Made by a program: the position numbers and the translations under genes. The notes under the pieces were generated by a model that saw only the letters and a list, made by a program, of their open reading frames with translations, had not been told where the DNA came from and searched no databases. This document shows positions 1-9,919 of a stretch of 64,000 nucleotides of DNA, piece after piece. Numbering within the stretch: position 1 is the stretch's first letter; each line of letters opens with the position of its first letter. Origin of the DNA: Rhytidiadelphus loreus. Lineage: Eukaryota > Streptophyta > Bryopsida > Hypnales > Hylocomiaceae. Location: NCBI GenBank assembly GCA_947034895.1, contig OX344764.1, positions 41,728,935 to 41,792,934 of the forward strand. Reading direction: 5' to 3'.

Positions 1-1290
1 GAGCCTTGAAGTCACAGGATGTTTTTAAAATAAGTAGGCTTGACACAAACTTCTAGAGATTCAAAATTTGTTCGATTTAGCACGATCCTAGTGTATGGGG
101 CACAATATTGGACCCTTCACAAAAAATGGATAGTAAGTAACTAAAAGCAAATTAGTGAGACTTGAAACAAGGAGAGACTTAACAAAAAATAATTAGGATT
201 CTACTGTTGATTTTGAAGTCTGTAAGAAAAAAATGTACAGTAGAAAGGAGCTCCATAATAGATTTGACTTCTTATGGTTGGTGGAAATTTTCTTGGAAGT
301 CTACAAGAAGTCCCCTATTTGCCTCTATCATAGGAGAGAAGCCCTGATTGCATGTCAAAATTGCTTGAGCCTCCTCTACTAAGAATGTGCTTGAACTATC
401 ATTGCTATGAAGGGCAATGAATTTTTTCCACACCTATCATTCTATCACTTGGACAAAAAAAATCAAGTGTAAAGTTACATTCCTAGGTCTTAACAATTTC
501 TAAAATTATATTCTCTCAAAACTTATTCCTCATGGCCCTATTGTTGTAAAGTATGTCTTTGTTTACTTTGCTACATCAGTATGAATGTTGAACCACTTAC
601 TAGATTTGGGTGCACCACTAATTTTCAAATTGAATTCTCAATTGCTAAAAGTACTACTAAATGTGCCAAATATTCAAATTTAAAATTGGTATTCACATTT
701 TTGTTCAAAATTCATTCAAATAGTTTGCCTTGTAGTATAGCAATATGAAATCACTCTAATTTAGAAATTATTTGAATTTTTAAGGCTCATAAATACAATT
801 GCTTACAATTTTTATCATAATATTTTGGTTTACCTTCTTTTCATACTGTATCTCAAAAACTGCAATTTCATTCAAATATTTTTTGCTTTCATCCAAATTT
901 CATCCAATTTTTTACACTTGTTATATTACATTCATCAAAAATCTATTCAAAAAGTGTGAAGAGGTCTTTCACTGTAGTAGGTAGATTGCAAATTCAACAC
1001 ATCTTCATCAAAAATTTAATTGAAGTAAGAAAAGACAATTTGACATCAAATTTTCAATCTACTAAAGTTTCAATAATATTGCATTCAATTTGTATGGATT
1101 TCAACAAGTTCCTTTGTCTATAAATATCTCATATTACTTCACAACCTACTTACTATTTGATTTATGGAAAGAAGACAAGTGCTTTATAGAAGGGGGTAGA
1201 AGGTACAACAATGCATGCGGGATCGTACAATAAATTAGGACTTGAAATAGCTCAACCACTCATATTCTTGTAGGTTTACTAAAAAACACT
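1..1290. other. AT-rich intergenic DNA, no gene seen
   Basis: Only short chance ORFs in strongly AT-rich sequence; no domain, splice-site chain or terminal repeat was found. It ends at the ACT target duplication of the CACTA element. Confidence 0.6.
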
Positions 1291-1579
1291 CACTAGAAGA
1301 AAAGCGTGTCCGTTGCAACCGACTGAGATGCGACTATGTGTCCTATACAACTGTACTGCGACTGTAACCCTCTGTATTTGCACCAAATTTGATGTGTATG
1401 TAGTTGTAGTCGCAAAGTAGTTGGAAAATGAAGAGTAGGGTTACGATACTGTAACAGAAGAACAGACAGGAGGTATTCTACATCCAATATTCATCGCAGT
1501 TGTCCATGTAGACAGCTATCCACGAAATAGAGGCTAGCGTGGAAAAATGTAGTCACTCCGATTACAGAAAACAAACTAA

Positions 1580-1860
1580 TTACTACGCTGCAACTAAAAA
1601 CGGCAACATTGCAACTCAAAAATGACTCAAATGCAACTAGGAATCAACTATACTGCAACTAGAACCCGACTACAGTGCAACTAAAAAACGATGCAAATGC
1701 AACTAGAACATGACTGAAAATTGACTATAGTGCAACTAAAAAACGATTGAAATGCAACTAGAGAACAATTGCAATACAACTAGAAAATGACTACAGTGCA
1801 ACTAGAAGAAGACTGCAATGCAACTAAAAAACAACTACGGTTCTACTACATAACAAATAG
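1580..1860. repeat. Left subterminal repeat array of the CACTA element
   Basis: Many irregularly spaced copies of TGCAACTA, often continuing as AGAA or AAAAACGA. They lie in inverse orientation to the array at the other end. Inferred role: transposase (TNPA-like) binding sites. Confidence 0.8.
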
Positions 1861-2296
1861 ACTTTGGCTACAATTTGACTAGAATTCAACAACATAATGA
1901 CTATAGTTTGATTACAAAACAAAGGCAGTTAGAGTTCTTAGTCAAAATGCTATAGTACTTATTTCATATGAGTTGTAGTTGCATCCTTACTTTGCTAGAC
2001 AATTGTGATTGTAAGTTTACTATGAATTCACTATGAGATGCAACCTATGATTTTTGTATTTGAAGCTGGTTTAGAGCCATTCAAGCTGCACACTTCATAA
2101 GACCAAATAAGTATGCCTCTGTGATATTATTCATCTATAATTTTTAAAGGTTCACTTCATTTCTACTTGCCTTTTTCTTTAATAGAGGGCAAACAATTGC
2201 ATGCGTTAGTGCATTAAGTCTATTTGAAATAAAGGATACAACATACAAAGAAACTTTCAAACTTAAAAATCACCATTTTCTTGGAAATAAATGGTG

Positions 2297-3004
2297 TCAA
2301 TATCTTGCACATGCTAAGAGACTATCCTCTGCAAATAACTCTATAGCTCCAACCAAAGATAGAACAGTAGGTAGAGGAGGCACATCCTCTAGAGTAGCTA
2401 AACCAGAAGCTTGTATATTGGTACTTACGAATACATCTGATGTGTCTACAAATTGTCGTCGAGCACGAGCTTCTTTATGCAATACTACTTTCCAACCTTC
2501 TTTCCTTACATCATTAGCAAAGAACACTTGGGTTGCCTGGCTTGAAAATATGAAAGGATCCAGCATCATATGCATTTTGTGGCGGAAGTTCACTACAAGA
2601 AAACCAGCCTCATCTCGAATGTATGTTGCATTTCGTCGATTGTTTGTTTTCTTCACCCATTCACATCGCATTAGTATCACAGGGTTGCTAAGAGACCCGT
2701 AGTCTAATTTCAATATATCTTTTAGTACTCCAACATAGTGCCTTGACACATCTCGAAGATCAGAAGCTGGAATTTGGAACATAGATGCAACCCCGCAGTC
2801 ATATGTTTGCAATTGGTTGGATGCGTCGTCATCCACCCTGAAATGGTTTCCAAAAGCTTTCATACGAGAATATCGAAGTGCCTTTTGCGATGGTTTTGTG
2901 GATAATAATATTCTATCTCTATCTTCAGGACTGTGTGCATTAATGTCACTGTTGCGAACAACCGTTTTTATCCACACATCAAGTGGTGCGGTGCTTGAAT
3001 CCAT
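2297..3004 (-). CDS. CACTA transposon protein with DUF4216 domain
   Basis: This ORF of 235 codons opens with a true ATG at 3004. Residues about 85-180 match DUF4216, the C-terminal domain found in plant CACTA transposon proteins: the order HYVGVLKDILKLDYG, then a CEWVKK-like strand, then GFLVVNF, DPFIFSSQATQVFF and GWKVVLH is the family pattern. The first 80 residues include TYDCGVASMF, which corresponds to the segment just before DUF4216 in longer family members. The large upstream transposase region is absent, because the preceding 3.7 kb of the element carries no matching ORF. The protein is thus a remnant or a separately expressed exon of the transposon and probably cannot mobilise DNA alone. 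The biochemical role of DUF4216 is unknown. Confidence 0.8.
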   Translation of the reverse strand: MDSSTAPLDVWIKTVVRNSDINAHSPEDRDRILLSTKPSQKALRYSRMKAFGNHFRVDDDASNQLQTYDCGVASMFQIPASDLRDVSRHYVGVLKDILKLDYGSLSNPVILMRCEWVKKTNNRRNATYIRDEAGFLVVNFRHKMHMMLDPFIFSSQATQVFFANDVRKEGWKVVLHKEARARRQFVDTSDVFVSTNIQASGLATLEDVPPLPTVLSLVGAIELFAEDSLLACARY

Positions 3005-3119
3005 TTGACAATCCTCCTTCCACTTACTGCAAGTGCATGAAAGAAGTTAAACTAACACTGTTACAATTTGTTGTAGCCTAATTAGCAACAACTGCAAATG
3101 CTCACCTAAGACATCCTTG

Positions 3120-3290
3120 GACACCTCACAGTCACTATTGTTGCATGATAGTTGCATTTCAGTTGCATTATAGTCGCATGATAGTTGCAATTTAGTTGCA
3201 TTATAGTCGCATGATAGTTGCAATTTAGTTGCATTATAGTCGCATGATAGTTGCATTTCAGTTGCACAAGATTATTAAAACCAATTGCAT
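3120..3290. repeat. 33-bp tandem array inside the CACTA element
   Basis: A unit of about 33 bp built from AGTTGCA, TAGTCGCA and GATAGTTGCA words is repeated about four times. It uses the same word as the subterminal arrays but lies in the middle of the element, just upstream of the DUF4216 ORF. The repetitive open frame here is a by-product of the 33-bp (11-codon) period. Confidence 0.8.
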
Positions 3291-3777
3291 TCTAGTTCCA
3301 TCTTTGCTACTGCAACCAATTGCATTGAACTTGCATATCTTTGTTCTACTAATTAGATTATAAAAGATGAACAGGCTAGCGCAACTTACTTCACAAGTGG
3401 CTCCAAATTATTGATAGGATCCAAATTATATTCAATTTTAGGGTTTAGGGTCATATGAACAGTAAGGTCTTTGCACTCATAGAGCAACTTAAGGTCATGT
3501 TGCCCATCTGGGACTACAGCTGAGCATGTATTTTCATTTTGGCTTGGACTCTCAGGTAGTGTAGGGCAGGTGGAAAACGTACAATATCATGGTTGTAAGT
3601 CTAAGAGCTGCAGTGAGAGATTTAGGTGACGCGGTCTTACGAGCGAGGCCACGGTTAAAGGTACGAGGTGACGTGTCAACGATACAGGCGTAGAATTCGA
3701 GTCGGAACCCTAGTTTTGCCGCCACTTTCTTTGGGTTGCAGTTGCATCGTTATCTGCTTTTGCTGGGGTTTTGTGTT

Positions 3778-3882
3778 GCTTTTCCAAAGCTTCAATGAGT
3801 TCTCGCTTTCCAAAGCTTCAGGGAGTTCTCGCTTTCCAAAGCTTCAGGGAGTTCTCGCTTTCCAAAGCTTTAGGGAGTTCTC
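3778..3882. repeat. 26-bp tandem repeat, four copies
   Basis: The unit GCTTTCCAAAGCTTCAGGGA plus GTTCTC occurs at 3805-3830, 3831-3856 and 3857-3882, with a 27-bp variant at 3778-3804. Each unit contains the palindrome CCAAAGCTT. It lies in the GC-richer centre of the CACTA element, which could be leader or captured host DNA. Confidence 0.9.
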
Positions 3883-5879
3883 ACTTGTGAATTAGAATTC
3901 TTACTTTCTCAGCATATTAGGGAGTTCTCTATTTTCCAGGGTTTCCGCTAGTATTTGATTTCTGCTACAGATCGGTGAGCGCCCTCGTCTCCTTCGTTGT
4001 AAAAGAGTTAATTCCACATCTCGTTGTTGAGCTCTGTTTAATTTGACATCGGACCATTTGTTCGGGAAAAACCTTATTCCAAATAACTAGTGGTGTCATA
4101 TATATTGAAACCGAGCTCTGGCAAGTCCTATATATTGGAGAGCATCGTTGGGAGAGACTTCTTGTCCCGTGGTTCAGGTAAGTTACATACATTAATTCGA
4201 ACTTCACCTTGTATTGCTGCAAAGTAATGTGGAATACTTTGAAATTATATTGCCACAGATATGGTTTTTAGCTGTCGTTTTCATGGAGCCAGGAATTATT
4301 ATGAGGCGTCCTCTTGTGCTTCAGTTGCATAAGACCCGTTTGGAATTCATTCTAAAATCGATTTTGTATGGCTCATGCGCTAGATTTGGGGTGTAGCACT
4401 CGGCTTTTGATCTGCGCGAACAACGGTGCAAGTTGCGTGAAGTTGCGTGGCATCTGTGGTGACTGTGAGTTCTAATTTTACTTTCAATCGCAAATTCCAG
4501 GGTTCTGTTCGAAGGTATGAGGTACTAGGTTTAGAATCACACCTCCTAGAGAAATTAGAAAGTTATGCTGAAAGAATTGGAATAAGCTTACGGGTGATGA
4601 TGGAGCTTCAGTGAATTTCGTTTTCGGAGAGAGTAATACCGACCGTGTTTCTTGCATTAGACTAGGGTTCTTTCACAGGTACCTTATCTACCTCTTTAGA
4701 AACGTATGATCTTGGGAACTCTTTCATTTGTGTCTATACATGGGAGGACAGCCTTTGCGGCCATTCGTCGTCAAATTTTACGAGCTTTAGAGCCTGTGGT
4801 TGAAGTCACGTTCATTGCCTTCTTTAGTTGAATAATTGAGCTTTGTACAAACGTGAGCACAAAAGAATTGTAAAACATAGATTCGTCTCTCGAACTGCAT
4901 CATTTTGAATTTCTTTCGTTTCTTGACTTCAGTTGCAAGTTCTGGCCCTCTCATGTTCAGTTTGTTGCTGGTTTTGCTCGTCTTTAATGTTAAATGAATT
5001 TTAATTCTGCATTGAATTGTCTTCATGACCTCACATTGACTGTGTGACTTTGGATGCAGGTGAGTAGAATTTGGTCGACATGAATTCTAGTAACTATCAG
5101 AAGACAAAGATGGAATTGCATCGAGATGCCAGAGTAGCAGATCTAGCTGCTGCCATACAACCACTTGAAGGAACAACAAAGGAATAGTAAGAGACTCTCT
5201 AGAAATTGAAACTTGGAGTTGGCTATAGTCTTCTTGTACTCCTATGAGACTATCCTCTCTATGGATATTTTTTTGTGAATCAAGCTGATCAACGCATTTT
5301 CAAAACTAGGTCTTCGTCTGTATTTTTATTAGGAAAAAATGATCGAGCTACACCTTTCCCAATATACGTTCCTTGTCATCCGACTGCTATTAATGGTCAT
5401 AATGTCCAGATCCCGATTACTTTTTGCATTTGTTTGAAAAGGACTAACAAGAATAAAATAATGCTCTGCACTAGTAGGTGGTTAAGTAATTGAAATTACA
5501 CAGTAGTTGTAGTGTACTTGTCATGTAGTTGCAATGTAGGTCCCAATTCGTAGATGCAAAATAGTTGTAATGAAGTTGAAAATTAGTGACGAATAGGGAT
5601 CATGATCAATGATGTATTTGAAAGACATTGAACCATTTACGAATGTTGTTTGCAGCATGTGCACACCGTGTATGCCAATGGTTTATAACTATTTCATGCA
5701 ATTGTTTTGTTTTGTAAAAAATGGCAGTATTCTAATGCACTCTCTAATTTTTAGCATTGTTACAGTTAGTTACATGAGTGTTGCAAGACTTGCAAACAAA
5801 TTAATATAAGATGTATAAGGGTAATAATTGAGTTGTATAGAAGAAGTGTAAGGCTGTCAAATGCGTTGCACAGATTTTG

Positions 5880-6450
5880 AAAAGACTACCATAGATAGAA
5901 GTTGCAAATAAGTTACAATGTAGTCGCAAATAATAGTTGCACACAAGTTGAAAATAAGTTGCTTTCCAATTGTACAAAAGTTGCACAGAAGTTGCATTCT
6001 AGTTGCACAAAAGTTGCATTCCAGTAGCAGAGAAGTTGCATTCCAGTTGTACAGAAGTTGCAATCCAGTAGCACAAAAATTGCAATCCAGTAGCACAAAA
6101 GTTGCAATCCAGTAGCACAAAAGTTGCATTCCAGTAGCACAGAAGTTGCATTCTAGTTGCACAAGAGTTGCAAACTAGTCGCATCCTAGTTGCATAGGAG
6201 TTGCAAATGAGTTGCATTCTAGTTCTCCGAAAGTTAGAAATAAGTTGCATTTCAGTTGCACAAGAGTTGGAACATAGGAGTGAAAAAAATTACATTCCAA
6301 TTGCATTCTAGTTGTATTCCAGTTGCAAACAAGTTGCATTCTAGTTGCACAAAAGTTGCAAAGAAATTGCATGAAGTCTAACAAAAGTTCAAATGAAGTT
6401 GCATAGCAGTGGCACTGAAGTTATAGATGAATTACAATCAAGTCGCATAC
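5880..6450. repeat. Right subterminal repeat array of the CACTA element
   Basis: More than twenty copies of AGTTGCA with spacers of about 10-20 bp, many as GTTGCATTCCAGTAGCACA. They lie in inverted orientation to the left array. Several minus-strand ORFs of the form MQLxCNF here are translation artefacts of this repeat. Confidence 0.85.
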
Positions 6451-6711
6451 AAGTTGAAAACAAGTCACAAGTGAGTGAAATGTAGTTACGTGGCAGTGAA
6501 TACCACATCAGCAACCACGTCACAACAGTTCATCGACGAAGTTCTCCATTGCCTATCGAATGACAAACAACCTCGCGACTGTAGTGCAACTCATGCGACT
6601 TGTCCACTGCGACTGCGGACTCCAGAATATCACTAAGTCGCAAACGTCCGATACGACTACAAACCAGTCGCAAACCGCAGTCGCAAAACCCTGCTTTTTC
6701 TTCTAGTGACT

Positions 6712-8319
6712 AAACTTCACTACATGAAGGATCTCTCTGCCTTAGAGTAAACTTGTCATTTACTATATAGATCCAAAACCAAACAACAACCATTTTAATT
6801 ACCAAATAATAACCGCACAATTTAATTACCAATTCAATTGTAATGAGAACAAAATTCTGTATCACTATCCAATGACTACAAACTATGTGGCAAAAGGTTG
6901 TAAGGAATTTTTAAAATTAGATTCCAACTTCATCGCCTTTAAATTGCAATAACATTTGTAAGAAGAAATCATTTTGCATTTTGTTTTTTGAAGGTAAATC
7001 TAAACATGGCATTTAATAATCAAGCCAAATTTCAAAATATATAAGTCTCTATATTTATGTGGAGAAGGATTTGAATTTTGTCTTTGCTATGATTGGCAAG
7101 TTTACTCTAGCCTCTTTTTCACAATAGAACAATGAAATTTGGCCTTCATTTAATGTTCAAAGTCATTTTGATATTCAATGGTACATCTAATAATTCATTC
7201 AAAATAATGAAATTTTTGATAAATTATATGATTTTAATTTCACTTGATTCCAAACAATGTAACCATTAGTTTTTAAAAAAATGATTTAATTTTCTTAAAT
7301 TATTTTCCACCAGATTCGCTATCTAGCTACTAAACGGTATTCAAACTCAAGTAGGAATTGAATTAACTTGTATTGCTATACATTTGAAAACTATCATTGT
7401 ATTTAGCATCATATATAAACATTAGGTTTTAAAGGCTCTTAGTGAAGTTACTCACATGCACACATTTAAGCTAGAAGGACTTTATTCCATTTCAAGCCTT
7501 AGATCCATACCCTAATAAATCTACATAAATCATTATTTTTATATCCTTTCCATTTAGATATATCTATATTATATAATTTATAAAGGAAATATTTATAGAA
7601 TTGTCTACAAGTAAATATTTTTCCTTGGTAATAGTGGGCTTTTTTAAAAGAAAGTTGCATGTATAAGTGTTTCTAGCATGTTTTCACAATTCAAATAAAA
7701 AAATTCAACACCAATATTTTTAATTAATCATTATGTAAAACAATGAAAAACATACAAAATAATTTTCAAAAGATGAGATTTTTATTTTTCTTAAGGTGAA
7801 ATTTGGTATCATCAATAAAATTGCATGAAGAAACAAACTTTCTACACTACTTTTGAAAAGTAAATCTCCAAAGGTCAAATTTTGAAAAATATTTTTTCTA
7901 TATGAAATTGGAATTGAATTATAATCTTTTAGTCTTTTAGGTGTTGTGCATACTTAGTGTATGATTAAGCAATATTGTTTTCTGCTTGCATTCTTTGACA
8001 TTGACTTGAGCCTTGGGCTTGAAATTAAATGTATGTTTATTAGAAGATGTCTCATAATTGTGAGTGTTTTGTGGTGTACAACTTCAAGCACCAATAAGGT
8101 TTTCCTTGTCTACTAGCTATGTACATTTGCATTCTAGAATGTACACTACTAATTCACAAGGGTGGCATGGTGATAAAGGATATACCTAGCTACCTTAGTA
8201 ATGACAATCCCATGTGCATAATTGTGATAAGTTAATTGATGGAAATTTTGCATTGGATGTAATGCAATGCTTTGTATGCTTGTTTGTATGGAACCAAGCT
8301 CTAATTCAAAAAGTAAATG
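6712..8319. other. AT-rich intergenic DNA, no gene seen
   Basis: I see no coding signal, RNA gene or terminal repeat in this stretch. Confidence 0.5.
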
Positions 8320-8844
8320 TTAATCCCTAAACTAAAAGACTAAGGAGACCACTTTGAATTTTTTTAGAAATTGGCAGGCTCTACTAACTTTGGAATTTGG
8401 TATTTTTGCATGAGATTTTAATAATGGATGCTAACTTACCTAACCATCATAATCTACATGTGAAGCTTTTGTTATCCCATCACTCCAACAAATATTGTGA
8501 AAGTTACATGCTTTTTTTTTTAAATTTAAATTTTAAAGAAGGAAATCTTCAAAAAAAACTGTGTATTGTAAAAATCTCACTCTAGGAGGAGTTAAAGTCT
8601 ATTGGCTCTATTGGGCAAGATTGAAAAAAACTTTTTCTTCTAACTTCAAAGGTTAAAATCTTTCAATCCATGTGGTGAAAGTTTCTGGAATTTTTTCCAC
8701 ACATTCCTATAGTAGTCTAGTACAAATTTGTACAATTGAATTTTGAAAAAAAATTATTTTTTCATTTCTCTTCCTCAGTGCCCTAAGAAGTGTCAATTCT
8801 TCACAATTTGTGCCCAAAATATGCCTCGGTCTTTTAGGGGTTAA
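8320..8844. mobile_element. TTAA-flanked non-autonomous element, copy A (525 bp)
   Basis: Begins TTAATCCCTAAACTAAAAGAC and ends GTCTTTTAGGGGTTAA, that is TTAA followed by CCCCTAAA-type inverted ends. Its right half aligns with copy B at 14232-15923, and around 8697-8700 it preserves the uninterrupted site into which a small CACTA jumped in copy B. No coding capacity. Confidence 0.65.
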
Positions 8845-9452
8845 TTTTATTTGATTGTTTTTATTGACACCTACACAAAAATATCTCAACCATTCAATTC
8901 AACATAATAAGGTGAAAGTTATGAGCAGTTCTATTTTGCTAGCAACAAAGGTAGAAAAAACGTACAAACTCATTTTTTGAACTCAATTTTGGAAATTTCC
9001 AAACAAAATCAAAAACACATTATTAATATATGTTTCTTGCTAGAACATTCTTATCATTGGGATTTTTAATTTTTTGTATAAATTATTAATTGTTTAGTTA
9101 TTCCTTTCATCTACTAGTTTCACCCTCTACATTATAATTTTCTAAAAGATGAATATGAGAAAAAAATTGGTTAAATTTTCTTACATATATTCTCAACCCA
9201 AAGGTAAAGTTTGGTTAGAAAATTGAAAATAACTAAAGGATCCTACAATGGAATTTGTTAGAGAACATACAGTGATGAAGATTTTTCCACTAGCTTCAAA
9301 ACAACACAACATTTTAGGGATTAAGGTCCATTCTTACCAAATTATTACTTTGTTTTAAAAATGAAAAAAGTTTGGCAAATGCTAAACAGAGATAGACTTC
9401 ATAATAAAATCCTTCTTTTTCTAAAGTTTTTTTCCATACAAAGGTTTGAACA
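8845..9452. other. AT-rich DNA with one loose TTAA-family end
   Basis: No gene seen. TTTTAGGGATTAA at about 9304-9316 matches the right end of the TTAA-flanked family and may be a degraded copy. Confidence 0.4.
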
Positions 9453-9871
9453 AACATTAGAATTAATCGTAAAGTATGTGCAATGACGGACCAAGAATTG
9501 GAATTTGAGAGAAACATAGGATGAAACTCCTTGAAGCTCCCAAACTTGGTCTCATCAATCGAGTTTGGTGTTGTGTTTCTGTAGTACTATCCTTGGTAAA
9601 AAAAAACTTCTTTTGACACCCCTTTTACAAATTGTGTGTATGTGTGTCAATTAACAACTAACTCTATTAGAATTAATCACAAAGTGAACCCTAATTTGTA
9701 GAAGGGGTGTCAAAGGAAGGTTTAACTAAGAATAGTATTAAAGAAACACAACACCAAACTCCATCAATTAAGCCACCAATCTAGGTGCTCCAAGCAATTT
9801 TGTCCTATGTTTTTTTTTCCCAAACTCTGACTCTTGGTCCTGCATCCACACACTTTAAGATTAACCTTGTT
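9453..9871. repeat. Foldback (long inverted repeat) element, about 420 bp
   Basis: The left arm (about 9453-9640) and right arm (about 9690-9871) are diverged reverse complements. Shared landmarks are CATAGGA, GAGTTTGGTGTTGTGTTTCT and TTTGACACCCCTT on one arm with their complements on the other. The spacer is about 50 bp. Confidence 0.8.
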
Positions 9872-9919
9872 AGAGTTAATCGTAAAATTTGTGCAATGAG
9901 GGACCAGGAGCTAAAGTTT
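9872..9919. repeat. Left fragment of a third copy of the foldback arm, split by the LINE
   Basis: This matches the outer part of the left foldback arm (GTTAATCGTAAA, TGTGCAATGA, GGACCA). The rest of the copy resumes at 12611, on the far side of the LINE. The last 12 bases are the LINE target duplication. Confidence 0.75.

Larger units (their letters stand above)
1291..6708. mobile_element. CACTA (En/Spm-type) DNA transposon, 5.4 kb, probably non-autonomous
   Basis: The left end begins CACTAGAAGAAAAGC and the right end, reverse complemented, begins CACTAGAAGAAAAAGC, so the two ends form short terminal inverted repeats of the CACTA superfamily. Both flanks carry the 3-bp target duplication ACT (1288-1290 and 6709-6711), as this superfamily produces. 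Subterminal arrays of TGCAACTA (about 1580-1860) face arrays of TAGTTGCA (about 5880-6450), which resembles the repeated transposase-binding sites of En/Spm elements. The only recognisable coding part is a DUF4216 ORF at 2297-3004 on the minus strand. I see no transposase core (TNP2/Transposase_21), so the element is probably internally deleted and needs a helper. The perfect target duplication and matching ends suggest a fairly recent insertion. Confidence 0.92.

Noticed and set aside
2418..3008. Plus-strand ORFs at 2418 and 2817
   Set aside because: They are antisense to the DUF4216 ORF, which has the recognisable domain.
5801..6384. Cysteine-rich minus-strand ORFs (MQLxCNFCAT... repeats)
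   Set aside because: They are translations of the CACTA subterminal repeat AGTTGCA and occur in several frames at once.
1580..6450. CRISPR-like arrays of short repeats
   Set aside because: Spacing is irregular, the words are DNA-transposon subterminal repeats in inverted orientation, and the genome is eukaryotic.
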